Source of the DNA: Agapetus fuscipes
Lineage: Eukaryota > Arthropoda > Insecta > Trichoptera > Glossosomatidae
Direction: 5' to 3'
NCBI GenBank assembly: GCA_951799405.1
Contig: OX637361.1
Location: 9,832,170 to 9,896,169, forward strand
DNA length: 64,000 bases
In this document: positions 34,797 to 46,299 of the stretch, one piece after another
Layout of the letters: the number at the start of each line of letters is the position of its first letter
Numbering within the stretch: position 1 is the first letter of the stretch
Position numbers and translations under genes: made by a program
Notes under the pieces: model-generated
Databases searched by the model: none
Told to the model about the DNA's origin: nothing
Seen by the model: the letters and a program-made list of their open reading frames with translations, nothing else

Positions 34797-34832
<36 letters not shown>
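34138..34832 (+). mobile_element. L2/CR1-like LINE 3' end with RT C-terminus
   Basis: From about 34170 one frame reads ARLIFGTGKFCHITPILRNL, HWLKFPERVAYKICYTVYKA, LNGKAPTYLAELL, then GDRAFHNGAPAVWNGLPLDV and KLKTYLFSVSYPN with stop at 34572. ARL..GT..HITP.L..LHWL and the GDRAF..GAP..WN.LP block are classic for the L2/CR1-group RT C-terminus. The 3' UTR ends GTGCTACACACAAAAACGGC, AAATAAATTATCCAA and (AT)n. The N-terminal domains are absent. The end resembles the SINE-B 3' end. Confidence 0.88.
34800..34832. repeat. (AT)n microsatellite
   Basis: About 16 uninterrupted AT units at the 3' end of the L2-like LINE. Confidence 0.9.
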
Positions 34833-34834
<2 letters not shown>

Positions 34835-34884
34835 TTAAATTTAAAGCTTCCGTTGTTCCTCTTTAAGCGTGTAATCAGTATATC

Positions 34885-35090
34885 AACAGATGTGGCTTCA
34901 CTTTTTTCTATCCTTGCACACTACTTTTATCAGCTCTCCGACGTTCATATTTCTCTTCATCCACTATTCTCTTATTCTCACTCTGCAGGTTTCAGTCATT
35001 TCTAGTCGAGCTTATTTGATCAATCCATTCTTACCTCTTTTTTCCCCTTTGACGCTAACCTTTGATTTTTTTTCTTAATTTAATTATCAA
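34885..35090 (-). pseudogene. RTE-B RT C-terminus, decayed
   Basis: Complement of CACTCTGCAGGTTTCAGTC and TTCTATCCTTGCACACT matches the RTE-B C-terminal codons (WNLQSE.K, DRKK). Confidence 0.6.
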
Positions 35091-35094
35091 TCGC

Positions 35095-36150
35095 GAATTC
35101 ATTTATTTATTTTGAATTTAAGTCACTTGTTCGTATCACACCTTTGTAGTTTCTCAACTATTTATAGAAAAATAAATATATTTATTCATATCCTTAATTT
35201 AATATATTCCTTCAAACATAACTAATCAAACTTAATTTTATTAATTGATTTTTAAAATTTTTAGAAAGAAAATTCTAATTAAACACTGTTTCTTTTCACA
35301 TATATATCGATTAATTTTATTACTTCTGCTGTATTTTGTGGTAGATAATTGAAATACAAACCCATCACAAGCTTGTGTATTGTGTAGGCTACTTGCTTGT
35401 GATCTACGGCGTGGAGTTTAATCCACTAATCACTTTCTACTTGGTACTTGCTACTAAATAAATAGATCCGTCTGAACGGACTTTAAGTGACGTAAAACAG
35501 ATAAATTGAAGCTTTTTATGAACAGAAAAAGAATTCTTTTTACTTTCTCAATAAATGTTTTGAAACCTCGCCTCTCGTTTTAGTTTTTCTTCTCCAAAAC
35601 TGAATCGTTCAGCCCTAATGGAGAAGTGAGAACCTGCTTCTTCGGAAGAAGGGAAACCGCCTGGCCGTCTCAGCAGTCAAAACAAAAAAATTAAGCAATA
35701 GATTCGTCTAAATAATTTATATAATCAATTTATAAGAGTAACATACCCCAAACTCTCATGAAACAACTTCATTCATAAAAAAATTAATATGAAAACAAAT
35801 ACTGTTTTCTGCTACTGGTGTTTTTATTTGTTGCTAGAAAGCTTCATTCCACAATCTATTGCCATGGTCTGTGGGAGCTGAAGCTTCCGGACGTTTCGCC
35901 TTTGTCTGCGATGGGCTTCTTCAGCGTGAAAGTGAAGTGAAGAAGAAAGATCAGACAAGACAGACAGCAACAGATCCCGGAACGCAACTCTCCAAAATTA
36001 TCAGCCGGTGGACATTTAGGCTTAAACGCTTAATTTCCTATCAACTTCATTCATGTCTGAATTATGTTATTATTAATTTTGTATATTTTAGTGGATATAT
36101 GTTACTAGTTTTAAACGCTGTTTTATCTCTTTGTGTACATTTGTTCTTTC
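35095..36150. other. Lkr intron, weak repeat signals only
   Basis: 35860-36010 (CGGACGTTTCGCCTTTGTCT, CTTCTTCAGCGTGAAAG) shares AAGCTTCCGGACGTTT-like text with 26.78 kb (CGTCCGGAAGCTT) and CATATCCCGGAA-like text with 45.8 kb. It looks like an unnamed repeat. No exon seen. Confidence 0.4.
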
Positions 36151-36154
36151 TGGT

Positions 36155-36312
36155 AGAAGAAATAATGGATTGATCAAATAAGTGAGATTACAAATAACTG
36201 GAACCTGCAGAGTGGGAAGAAGAGAGAAGCATGCATGAAGAGAGTGATGAATGTCAAGACGATAATAATAGGGTATAAGGACATAACAAAATGGAGACAC
36301 ATCTACGGAGGT
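36155..36312 (+). pseudogene. RTE-B RT C-terminus
   Basis: Reads WIDQISEITNNWNLQSGKKR, EACMKRVMN and ITKWRHIYG, with a related but distinct consensus from RTE-A (NLQS instead of DIQSHN). Confidence 0.7.
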
Positions 36313-36895
36313 TCTATAATCTACATATATACTAATTTGCAAACATATTTTGACATTTAAGGTTCAATTTAATGCACGCCCACAAACAGACACGTGTAAG
36401 TGTACGCTTACACATGTTGCATGTGTGCTTACAAAATAAGCCAAGCCTTATTTGTTATGAATAAAAATATATATCATAATACCACAATACCATAAACCTT
36501 GCAACTCCTCGTGTTTTACAAATGTAAGTTTTAAAAATGTAATTTATTGTGTATGTTTCTTGACTTATAGGTTGGCATGCGGCTGACCCCCCATGCTGTA
36601 GAAAATGGTTCACTTTGCCAATGTCACCCCTGTTTCACGGAAGGTCGGCAAGAGCTGCAGGGCTTGTGTTAATTTTAGATTGGGTTTTTATACTGTAGGT
36701 CCACATGCGGCATGTGTTAGCGCAAAATTATGCGTGTCTGCTTGTGGGAATGCATTTAATATGAATCTCAAATGAGACATATCTTTGCAACTTAGATTTA
36801 GATTTAGATTTAGTAGTGTCATTGGCTCCAGTGAACCATATTTTTACAGCATGGGGGATCAGCCTCATACCAACACATTAGTCAAGGAACAAGAA
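36313..36895. mobile_element. Three RTE-A tail pieces, mixed orientation
   Basis: 36313-36455 minus (TGCACGCCCACAAACAGACA). 36515-36815 plus, complete, ending (TTTAGA)n. 36828-36895 minus, only the block next to GGTCAGCCTCATACCAAC. The middle one is well preserved. All in the 8-kb Lkr intron. Confidence 0.82.
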
Positions 36896-37300
36896 ATGAG
36901 CTTCTTCATCATCTATATTCTTTTATTGTTATTTTTATATTCAAAGTATACAAAAATTTAAACAAGTTCACTGTTTCAAGGACAATGTACTTTCTTTTTC
37001 TGGTATCTAAGCAATTCACGGCATCAGAATTTGTAAGGTAGTCCCATAGGAATACAATATGTAATGTTTTCTCGGTACATTCACATTACAAACGCTTCAA
37101 TCCTGCTATCCAGAGCTGTTGGGAATATCCAACGCTCCATTACGTACAAAACAATAAAAAATAAATATACCATCTCATTTCGAAGGGATATTGTGGAAAA
37201 AAAATTCAACGCGAGATTTCAGCTATTTACATATTTTTCAGAAACGTTTTTCAGGTGAACTTCAACTCGGCTGGATTTTTTTTTTTTGTAATAACTTTTA

Positions 37301-37471
37301 TCTATTATTCAAGTTGCAAAGATACATTGACATTTAAGGCTCATATGCCATGCCTACCCACAATCAAACAAGTGCCGCCGTTCCCTGAAAGCGGAGTGGT
37401 ATTGACAAAAGTGAACCAAATTTTTACAGCATGGGGGGTCAGTCTAATACCAATTGATAGTCAAGGAATTT
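37301..37471 (-). mobile_element. RTE-A 3' tail with internal deletion
   Basis: AGTTGCAAAGATACATTGAC, CTACCCACAATCAAACAAGT, then straight to GCCGTTCCCTGAAAGCGG. About 80 bp of the consensus is missing between them. Confidence 0.8.
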
Positions 37472-37694
37472 AAAAGATAAAAAAAAATGCTGCGTCAAAC
37501 GAGTTCTTGTTATGAAAAAGGCCAATTGAGATTTTGTTGTTGCAAAGGACCTTAGTTTCATAGATGCGTGGCGCTTGCCCGCGTTAAAAAATGAGAGTAT
37601 AAACAACTTTACTTGTGACTGTAACGCTGTCTCCGTTTCATAAGGATAGCTGGAACTTCTGCGGGCCTCCTCTACTAATTCCTAATATACTATG

Positions 37695-37917
37695 ACAATC
37701 TTTAATCTAAGTTGCAAGGTAATATTGACTTTTAAAGCTTATACTCAATGCGCGCCCACAGGCAGACGAGTGTAAGTTCACGCATAAAAAAACACGTTAC
37801 TAAGCAGTATAACTTCTTGTCGCGTATTTCTCGAATGTGTCGCACGTGGCTAGTGGAACCTATTTATTTGTTCAGTTAAGGGGACCGGTTTCACGCCAAC
37901 CACTTCAGTTAACGTGC
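37695..37917 (-). mobile_element. RTE-A tail piece abutting SINE-A piece
   Basis: 37695-37790 is RTE-A (TAATCTAAGTTGCAAGGTAA, GCGCGCCCACAGGCAGAC). 37795-37917 is SINE-A (GTATAACTTCTTGTCGCGTA, GGGGACCGGTTTCACGCC, ACTTCAGTTAA). Confidence 0.78.
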
Positions 37918-38448
37918 TAATATACTGTTACGATTTTTGGTTCGGATACTTTCAAATAAAACACTAGGTACTCTTCTTTTTACTTATTTATTTTACACGT
38001 TTAAATTTATATTAACAAAGACAATCTCATTTATTTCATTACACTGGTTTTAGTTCACTGGTCGAATTTGTTCGATGTATGTATTGGTGGAGTTCACAAG
38101 TAAGACTGACTATATTTGTTAGAGCTTGAAGAACAACTGCCAGTGCAAGCGATTTGCACCCTTTTTATACTAAGAAAATGGAACTGTCGAGAACACATTG
38201 TTGCTAGACTGTTCTCGAAACACATACATAATTAAAGTAATCTAGTGACTTCTCTATGTACTCTTAATTATCAATTCTTCCCACCAATACAATAAAGAAT
38301 TCCTATTACATAGCTATAACTAATAGCTATACTTATTTTAATATTACCTATTTACATAACAATACTAAGATACTAATTATAGAGCCTGTGTTCGTTTTAC
38401 AAGATTCACTTTTTTATATAAAAATAAAGTAAAATACGATCCACTTAC
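37918..38448. other. Lkr intron next to TM6 exon, no repeat seen
   Basis: AT-rich. The donor of the TM6 exon (GTAAGT) is at its right end. Nothing else recognised. Confidence 0.5.
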
Positions 38449-38549
38449 TCGTTTATGTCCGGAAAGCACGTTTGTAGCACTTGATAGGTCTGAAGGGGCA
38501 GCCAACATAGCGCAAACAGCGCCACAACTATCACCAACATCTTTATGAC
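38449..38549 (-). CDS. Lkr: Lkr exon: TM6
   Basis: 101 nt, 33 codons plus two bases (GA) of a Glu codon completed by the first base of the next exon. It reads VIKMLVIVVALFALCWLPLQ and then TYQVLQTCFPDIN. The CWLP motif of TM6 is present, as is the basic-to-hydrophobic VIKM entry that follows the KKK of the previous exon. The acceptor is TGCCAG and the donor is GTAAGT (38448-38443), a strong consensus. It lies between a 19.6-kb intron upstream and an 8.0-kb intron downstream, both packed with transposon copies. Confidence 0.95.
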
Positions 38550-38711
38550 CTGGCAACAACAAAAAAACAGAAGATCACACGTGAGTCAAAATAATAATAG
38601 GTCCAGCTGTGATCAGTGGCGTAGCGTAAGGAGAAATGAAAAGGCAACCCATCTCGGGAATTGCATCAAAGAGGAGAAGAGGGGGTGGGGCTATCTTGGT
38701 GATTTTTTGGC

Positions 38712-39150
38712 CAATAATAATAATACCAAGATGATGTACTTGGTGAGCGCTGCCCCATGCTTGGTTGTCGCTATTGAAAGCGTCAATTCTCAAGCACTGG
38801 ATTCTCAAGGCCTGGAACCACCTGCCTCATCATGTGAGAGAGCTAGAGGACCATGGAAAGTTCAGAAATGCACTGAAGACAAACAAATTTCTGGCATCAT
38901 TTGTACAAGCGCCCTTGGAGTGACAACATCACGAAACGAAAATAAATCACCAAATTATCATCATCATCAAGACCCAGTTGCTGTTACTCAGGATGGACCG
39001 GTCTTTGGTAAAGGTATGAGGTAATATGAATTTTTCAACCTAGCGAGGAGCGTATGTGAAAATAATGATATATTTTCTGTGCTCTATATAGGTTCGAACC
39101 CATGACCTTTCATTTACGTATCCGAAGCGTTCCCACTAGACTACGGATCA
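38712..39150 (-). mobile_element. SINE-B split by an L2-like LINE fragment
   Basis: 38712-38798 is the SINE-B 3' end (TTGGTGAGCGCTGCCCCATG, AGCGTCAATTCTCAAGC). 38970-39150 is its body and head (AGACCCAGTTGCTGT, CAGGATGGACCGGTCTTTGG, AGACTACGGATC). The consensus reads CTCAAGCAAGACCCAG without a break, so 38799-38969 is an insertion. Confidence 0.82.
38799..38969 (+). pseudogene. L2-like LINE RT C-terminus inserted in SINE-B
   Basis: Reads (W)NHLPHHVRE in one frame and FRNALKTNKFLASFVQAPLE with stop in another. FK..LKT..F and APLE match the plus reading of 58781-59092 (LKKTLKTHYFA...APLE). Ends in (ATC)n. Confidence 0.78.
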
Positions 39151-39469
39151 ACAAAGCTACCAAAAAATAATTTTCCAAATAATACCTCAAATTAAAAATA
39201 ATAATTTTATTCATATAAATTGCTGATTATTTACCAAAAATTCATATTCATGTTGTTAAGGCCCCCAGGATGTTAAACATTTTATAAAAACACTGATATT
39301 AAACATGATATATTTTTCCTGAAAATACACATTACTTATTCACAAAATTCATTAGTACCTACCTTCACTCTTCAGGCTAATAAAGAGTACAATAAAAGAG
39401 AACAAAAACATATGTCAGGTATTTTAAACTGAATTTATATGATTTTCAAGCTGATATTTTTCTGACTCT

Positions 39470-39600
39470 ATCCTTCATTATCATCATCATGAGCTCAACA
39501 GCCCTAGTGAGCCTTGGCTGAATCCAGGATTCTCCTCCACCCATGCTTGGTTATTGTCTTTGCCTTCTTGATTCTGTCCTTTCATACAAAATATAAACTA
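39470..39600 (-). pseudogene. RTE-like LINE C-terminus
   Basis: WRRILDSAKAH then a stop on the minus strand, followed by a (TGA)-rich tail; same family as 11620-11770. Confidence 0.65.
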
Positions 39601-39642
39601 TTGATAAGCTTCATATTAGAAGACGATTTACTCTTTGGATAG

Positions 39643-39968
39643 CCGTCTATAATCTAAGTTGCAAAGAGACATTCGCATTTAAGAATCATATAAGATGTAT
39701 TTCCATGAGCAGACAAGTACGAGTATACGTTCACGCTTACACATGCCGCATGTGAACTTACAACATAAAAACTCAAATCTCAAATGAATATTAGTCCTGA
39801 AACTCTCACCGACCTTCCCTTCTTTCTCAACTCCCACAAGCAGACACGCATAATTTTGCGCTAACACATGCCGCATGTGGACCTACAGTATAAAAACCCA
39901 ATCTGAAATTAACATAAGCCCTGCAACTCTTGCCGACCTTCCCTGAAACAGGGGTGACATTGGCAAGG
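39643..39968 (-). mobile_element. Two RTE-A tails in tandem
   Basis: 39643-39826 and 39828-39968 each contain the CACATGCCGCATGTG..CCTACA block. The second starts inside the consensus at CCCACAAGCAGACACGCATA, so it lacks the terminal microsatellite and was joined by insertion or unequal exchange. Confidence 0.82.
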
Positions 39969-40257
39969 AAAACCAAAAGTTGTTTCAGGAGGGGAAGAGA
40001 GGAGAAGAAAACGCAGTTTTATTCGCCCCGGGCATCAAAACCCCACGCTACGTCACTGGTTGTAAGTGACAGTAATAAAGTGAGAAGAACGAATAAAAGA
40101 AAGAGCAGGAAAATGTTTTTTTGACAGATTTCAGCTGTTGAGGATTCCCTTTGTCTTTACAGACAAATCAAATAATAATTGTTCTGATAGATTGCCGAGC
40201 GCCATTTTGAAGACTTCCCTGTAAAAGTAAATTATATGTACATGTTTTCTTTTCATG

Positions 40258-40690
40258 GTACAGGTCACCCTAATTACAGTGCACCCTCAACAAGCTGGGA
40301 GGACCTTATTCACCATGGAATTAAAGGTGTCTACATTAGATTGAAATATGTCAATCTTTGATTCGTTAATAAGTTTCACACTCCGAGTTAAAAAGGATGT
40401 TGCGCCAAGACGTCAGTGCGACTCATCGGAACATGAAATAAATCATGATCTCGCCCCCTATTATAGTCATTGGTCACTTACAACCTAAAACACTCCAACA
40501 GGGTGGGACTGTCTTTTAACCCGTTGATGACCTTATGAGATAGCACCATAAGGGTCCCGTCGCGGCTACTTTCTAAGCTCCTGAAGCCAGTTTCCTGAAG
40601 CAACTCCTCATGGTGCATGAACTGAGGATAGTTTATACTAACATAAATAACACGTTTGTACTTATTAGTGAAAGACGTTGGTTTCTTAAC
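40258..40690 (-). pseudogene. Jockey/CR1-like LINE C-terminus and 3' end
   Basis: The minus strand reads MHHEELLQETGFRSLESSRD and GTLMVLSHKVINGLKDSPTL; the 3' end is the complement of CACCCTAATTACAGTGCACC. The copy at 54.76-55.27 kb (plus) has the same ORF text (LETRHNRSHVVLSHKIINGL) and the same 3' end, so the family is real. Confidence 0.75.
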
Positions 40691-40694
40691 TAAT

Positions 40695-40872
40695 TGATTG
40701 GTATGAGGCTGACCCTTAATGCTGTACAAACTTGGTAAGCTTTTACCAATGCCACCCCGGTTTCAGGGAAAGGCAGCAGGAGTTTTAAAGATACATAATG
40801 TTTATGTGAGGCTTAGTGAATTTTGTCTGTAAACATGCAGCATGTGTAAGCGCTAACTTACATTTAGGAACA
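40695..40872 (+). mobile_element. RTE-A 3' tail, diverged
   Basis: GGTATGAGGCTGACCC, CGGTTTCAGGGAAAGGCAGC and ACATGCAGCATGTGTAAGCG. Confidence 0.75.
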
Positions 40873-40970
40873 AATGTATGTAACATATGTCATTGAGTTG
40901 TTTTTAATTGATAAATAATTTATTAAAAATATTAAGTAATGAAATACTAATTGATAACGTTTAAAGTATT

Positions 40971-41030
40971 TGTTTCTGGCCAGGCAAAATAGTTTGGTGA
41001 ATTGCATTCCTCTTCTTAATTTTTTTTTAA
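40971..41030 (+). mobile_element. SINE-C 3' end
   Basis: TTTCTGGCCAGGCAAAATAG, TGGTGAATTGCATTCCTCTT then an A/T-run tail. Only 60 bp. Confidence 0.7.
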
Positions 41031-41621
41031 TATACTTTTCCGAAATTTTCTTTTCGAGCTTTAATTAATAAAATATTTATTTTTATTTGTATTTGTTATT
41101 ATTTTGAGAACCATACATAATATATATCACATAATAAAATAAACAATAAACCTTAAATTTTAAATCACGACCCTTATACATTAAGGTGCTTTTATTTCTG
41201 ATAAACAAATTTGAACTCTTTTTGTTATATTTTTGTTAAAAAAACTTTTGCGTAAACCATGATTATACAGGGACGAAACAAACAAAACTTTTTTTTGTGG
41301 CGCAACGTCGTTGTACATACATTTGTTTTCCACACGTTACTTTGGTTTACGAAACCCGCGAATAAAATATGACCGGGTATTCCGGTTTGCAAACTCCATA
41401 GAAAATTTAACGACATTGAAAAAATATTCACTTTAATGTTCATGACAGATTTTTTTGCAAGTTTTTGCAATTGGTAAAAAAAAAAACAATTTTCATGTCT
41501 ACGGAGTTACTGTAGGTTCATTATTAGAGTCGTAAAGAGTCAAAATTAGCTTTGTAGGATTTTTTTAAATCAGAAAAAATATATAGGAAGAATAAATCAT
41601 TTTTTTAAATTATTTCTTATA
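41031..41621. other. Lkr intron, nothing recognised
   Basis: AT-rich; no exon or repeat seen. Confidence 0.45.
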
Positions 41622-41861
41622 ATATATAATCTAAGTTGCAAAGATACCTACATATACGATAATTAAGATTCATATAATATACAATTCCATAAGCAGACAC
41701 GTATAAGATCGCACTTACACGTGTCGCATGTAGACTTTCAACTTAAAAGCCAAAATCCCAAATGAGCATAAGCCCTGAGACTCTTGCCGACCTTCCCTGA
41801 AATAGGAGTGGCATTGGCAAAGTGAACCATTTTTTTTACGGTATGAGTCGTCAGCCTCAGA
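41622..41861 (-). mobile_element. RTE-A 3' tail
   Basis: TAATCTAAGTTGCAAAGATA to GAGTCGTCAGCCTCAG; all blocks present. Confidence 0.85.
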
Positions 41862-41950
41862 AGGGATAATTTTAATTAAAAAATAAGAGATTTCCGCCAT
41901 TGGTTTGTGAGACTCATTTACAATTTATGTAAGCTCGAACACACGTAATT

Positions 41951-42212
41951 CGCTGCCTTAGTTCTTGTTTACCGTATACGCCATTGAGAAAATTTTACAT
42001 GAGCAATGTTTGCATGTGTAGGTACTGGACCAATGTGTCTTATGAAAACAAGAAATTTATTTTAAAAATATTTAAAAGAACTTTCACATTATCGAGTTTT
42101 ACGGTTTTTCTTAGCTCAGATTGTTTAGAATTTGATTCACAAGACAACTGCATGAAAAAGTCATATTTGACAAGATTGGCGTGTACGATAAACAAGAACT
42201 GGGCGAGCAGTG
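41951..42212. mobile_element. Family-E inverted-repeat element
   Basis: Left AGTTCTTGTTTACCGTATAC, right the near-perfect complement (GTGTACGATAAACAAGAACT), about 24 bp paired, each followed outward by CTGC-type ends. ~260 bp, no coding capacity. The interior (ACATGAGCAATGTTTGCATG, CACATTATCGAGTTTTACGG) recurs at 52.4, 57.2 and 59.5 kb. Confidence 0.85.
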
Positions 42213-42640
42213 TGTGTTACTAAATTTGTTTGTACCTACATTGGGTACATGGACTTCGCACGATATTTTCTTTGAAAATTAGATTAAGTTTGATCGAATT
42301 ATCTACTCTACACAAATCTATGTAATTGCTAAATTGTCTTTGTGCCAAGAAAAGAAGACCGGTGTAAGTTTTCTAAATCACAAGGCGAAGGGATATAAAT
42401 AAGACAGAAACTCCCTCTATAATCTGGCACCTCGCTTATTCGGCCCTAGCATTAATCTGGCGTTTTTTTTTTGTTATTACAATATCTTCATTTACATAAA
42501 GGGAAATTAGAAAACGAATATATGAATTGATTTTGTGGCTTAAACTTTATAATTAAAAACTTTATATTATAAATACATATAATATAAAACTTTACAATAA
42601 TAAAGAATATTAAACAAAATATTATAGAAAAGTGATAAAG

Positions 42641-42928
42641 TGTTGGATTATTTATTGGGTGAACGCGATTTACGTGTTTATCACACCTCCAGAGCCCTTT
42701 GTGAAGTTGGGCGTTGCAATAGAAAGCGCAAATTTTAAAGCAAAAACTAGCCACTGTTTGTTTGGATGGAAGTTACATACTACGTAGGCGACGGGTCATT
42801 CGCAAAGGCACTTAATTTTTTTCAAACTACAGTAGGTATTTGATATTAGGTATACTCTGTTGGGAATCAAGCCCACGACTTTCCGATTGCAAGGACAAAG
42901 CGTTAAAAACTAGACTACGGAGAGATCG
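42641..42928 (-). mobile_element. SINE-B, diverged full copy
   Basis: 3' end GATTATTTATTGGGTGAACG and ATCACACCTCCAGAGCCC, body, then head AATCAAGCCCACGAC and TAGACTACGGAGAGATCG. About two thirds of positions still match the consensus, so an old copy. Confidence 0.7.
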
Positions 42929-42964
42929 AAATCCTTTTTTGGCACATAGCTGTAGTAAAAAAAA

Positions 42965-43252
42965 TGTATTTTTTTTTCTTTTTTTTTAAGAAATCCTGTG
43001 CGGGAGACTCCCTAGATTCTAAAGACTCTAGGGGTCTATGACACTTGTTGTAGTGCCGCAGAGGTGTACGAGCTTGGTCGTCGCTACAAAGCGCCAATAC
43101 TCAAGCAAGACCCAGTTGCTGTAAGGCTGGATGGACCTTTGGTGACCGGTCATTGGTAAAGGTTTTATGAATTTTTCAACCCAGCAAAGAGCACATTCGA
43201 AATATAAATGGTATATTTTTGTGCTCCGCCGGGACCCGAATCCACAACCCTC
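42965..43252 (-). mobile_element. SINE-B, long-tail subtype, young
   Basis: T-run, AGAAATCCTGTGCGGGAGAC, AAAGACTCTAGGGGTCTATG, GTGTACGAGCTTGGTCGTCG, body and head start GTGCTCCGCCGGGACCCGAA. Nearly identical to 50.73-51.0 kb over ~280 bp. The head is cut at CCACAACCCTCC. Confidence 0.9.
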
Positions 43253-43754
43253 CTATTGTATTTAATTATTAAATACTTTTTTTGTACTGAAGTTTATTTT
43301 TAATCTGTCGTTTTCGGTAATTTGGCGGTGCTCTGATCCGATACAGGCCTGATTACCGAGAGCCTACGTTAATTAAAAACGTAGAACGTAGAGAAAACAA
43401 GTCAATCGATAATTTGCTAGCTCTGCGAAAAACTTCGGAAAGGTCCATTTCATCACAACCTTTTGGTGTGAATTTCCGCTAGATTCCAGAATTAATAGAG
43501 ACAATAGTAATTTATTTGAAACACAATATGTTGACATTTAAAAGCTGTTTTGTGTCGAAAACTGACAGTATCAAAATTCCCTTTCGCAGCTGTCATTAAG
43601 TCACAAAATAATGCTTTGTTATAAAAGTACCCCGAGCCTACAAAATTGCGTAATAACTCCACCATCGAGTGATAGAAAATATCTTCTTCTTCCGTTTTAT
43701 AGATCCGATTCAGTTCTTTTTAACTCATCCTTAACTCATTTTTTAAACTTGTTT
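43253..43754. other. Lkr intron, nothing recognised
   Basis: No exon or repeat seen. 43320-43440 is slightly GC-richer. Confidence 0.4.
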
Positions 43755-43960
43755 ATTCATTTACGGTTCCTTAACTTAAAGGTTTGTAAGTGTGACAATG
43801 ACCACACATATTGTAAAAATGGTTTACTTTGCTAATGACACCCCTGTTTGAGGGAAGATAGGCAAGAGTTTCAGGGCTCACGCTCATTTGAGATTTCGGG
43901 TTTTTATGTTGTAAGTTCACATGCGGCATGTGTGAACACGAACATTTACGCTCGTTTAAA
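43755..43960 (+). mobile_element. RTE-A 3' tail
   Basis: GGTTCCTTAACTTAAAGG, CACCCCTGTTTGAGGGAAGA and GTTCACATGCGGCATGTGTG. The terminal microsatellite is missing. Confidence 0.78.
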
Positions 43961-44299
43961 GCGTTTTGTTTCATCCGTGCACACATCCCGTTTACGTGGT
44001 AATTGAGTATTTAAACAAATGTTTTATACTCGAAGTATAGGCGTTGAAAATTTCAGTAGGTACTTATTGAATAAACAGCGATATTTCTCGTTGTTTATCT
44101 TCACACAAAGTCAATATTGAAAATGAATACTGAAATCAAATGAAACAAAAGAAAATGACAAGAATGAAGACAAAGGAAATGTAAGATGGAAATAATTACG
44201 TCAAGTTTAGCTACGAAGACGAAATGTTTCAACTTTTTTATCTAAGTATAGTTTGCTAAAATCAATTAAGATGAGTATGAGACTAACCACCCTTACAAT

Positions 44300-44600
44300 A
44301 AATAACGTTTGATTTTAGCCTTTAAACGTTGTATAAGATCTGATATTCATATTTGATTCATCCCCGCATGCAGATTTTTTTATGATTGTGACACACGTAA
44401 ACTTGAAAAATTAAACCTTACCCTTAAAAGAACAAAAAACCCGTAACTTTTTCCACTTTTGATATTGACAAAAGTTAACTAATTTTGAAATTATGCCTAC
44501 CTCTCACCAACTATTCAGTCAAAAACTATGCATAATCTATTATCTAAGTTAAATAAATATGGACAAACATTTGAATGGTCATATTTAAAGTAAGCTCACA
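44300..44600 (-). mobile_element. Decayed RTE-A tails
   Basis: 44330-44528 keeps only scattered blocks. 44530-44600 starts with TAATCTATTATCTAAGTTAA and is cut where SINE-A begins. Confidence 0.5.
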
Positions 44601-44601
44601 A

Positions 44602-44737
44602 GCCGGAGTTTTATTTTTTGGTTTGAAATAAACACCGAAACGGGAAATCATTTCTGACACCCTCGCCTCGGTGGGATTTGAACCTTAGCTCTTTTGGCGT
44701 AGAATGCGAGCAATTTACTAACTGACTGGACTATGAT
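44602..44737 (-). mobile_element. SINE-A head and joint
   Basis: GGTTTGAAATAAACACCGAA, ACGGGAAATCATTTCTGACA and GGTGGGATTTGAACC (box B). The 3' half is absent. Confidence 0.8.
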
Positions 44738-45267
44738 AACTGATTATAGATTAAAAAATCTTCCGTGATACATAACAATAAATTACAAACAAAAAAGGAA
44801 TCTTCTGCTATAATTACACATTTCTTACGAGAAAATAAAACAACATTTTGCAGCTGAAAAACCCAACTAATTCTTTATTTTTATTTGTGTTTATCGTTTC
44901 GGCTTTGGCACGGCTGATAATAATCTTGAGTCAGTAAACTACCCTTATCGGAACTACCCGAAGTATACAACTGCACTTTCAAACTCAAACGTGGCGTTTA
45001 CCATCAAATGTATGCAAACTAAAATGCAGCGATTCAGTTTCAATGTTTTTTTTAGGAAAACGTAATGCTCGAGTTAAAACGTGAGTTTATATAATGGATG
45101 TCCCAAAAATTAGGCAAAATTCAAACTTTTTGCAATTTGAAGGCCTAAAAAAGGACTTGTAAGTTAACGACTAAGGGTTGATAAAAAATATGAATTTGAT
45201 ATTCCATACAACCCGAATGTAAACTGATTTTTTACTTCATTTTTTTCTTACAACCAGTTTTTGTAAG

Positions 45268-45380
45268 TCGAAGTTGTTGGATGTAGCTAGTAGAACCTAT
45301 TTATTTTTACAGGTAAGGGAGCCGAGCTTTAGTCAACCAGTTCAATTGAAGTGAGGCTTTCATTGATATTTTTATATCCC
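45268..45380 (-). mobile_element. SINE-A middle fragment
   Basis: AGAACCTATTTATTTTTACA, GGTAAGGGAGCCGAGC and GTTCAATTGAAGTGAGG. Confidence 0.75.
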
Positions 45381-46200
45381 GAGTTGACTCTAAATATTCA
45401 CCTTTTTAATATTTTCTGTATCAACACTGAAAATTTAGTATTGATTCTAGAGATAACATTAAAAATACATATTTTTTAAACAACACTGTTTTATTTCCAC
45501 TATTATTGTATGGATTAAAAATGACAAACATTTTCAGTTGCAAGCCATCATCTGATGATCTCATCATCATATGAACCTTGGACAAGAAACAAGAATTTTT
45601 TTTTAAAGATTTGTATACCTGATGATTTTCTAAGCATCATAAATATTTTATATTTTATTTATGTTTACAATAGTAATGAATATAAAACAGTATTTAAAAT
45701 AAATAAATAAATTGTCTTTAGAGTCATTGTAAAATCCGTAATTTTCATAAAAGTTTCATCAACACCATCATTGCAGACATGGCTGAAACATCCAAAGGTT
45801 CCTACGCCTATAGACCACGGCAACATATCCCGGAAATCTGCTCTCCAAGAAAATGCGTACTATTTTTTTTGAAATATTTTGTAGAATTCTGGGCCACCTT
45901 TTACTTGGAACTCGGTATGTATTTATAATTCAGAAATAAGGGTTGTTTGCGTGCTTCAAGCGTACTCCTGAAAACGAGCAAAAGGATCTCTGCAGGCTAT
46001 TTCCAGTTCACACGAATTTTAGAATTCACGCGCATTTCAGTTCTCGAGAATTCCAGTGTACACGAAATTCAAAAATCCAAACGCCAAACACGACTCTTGA
46101 GCGTAATTGGAGCTAGGTTACGTAATTCTAGAGCAGGATCACGTCATTTAAGGGTAGATTTATATAACATCCTTTTTAACGTATGTATTGCTGAGATTAT
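45381..46200. other. Lkr intron, nothing clear
   Basis: A-T rich. 45780-45860 shares CATATCCCGGAA-type text with 35.97 kb. No exon seen. Confidence 0.4.
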
Positions 46201-46299
46201 TAGTGCATAAGTCAAAAATGAAATATTTAAGTGTCTTAATGATAAGTCATTAAATAGATAATAATGAGAATAAAGCAGATATAACAAAAAAATGATAAA

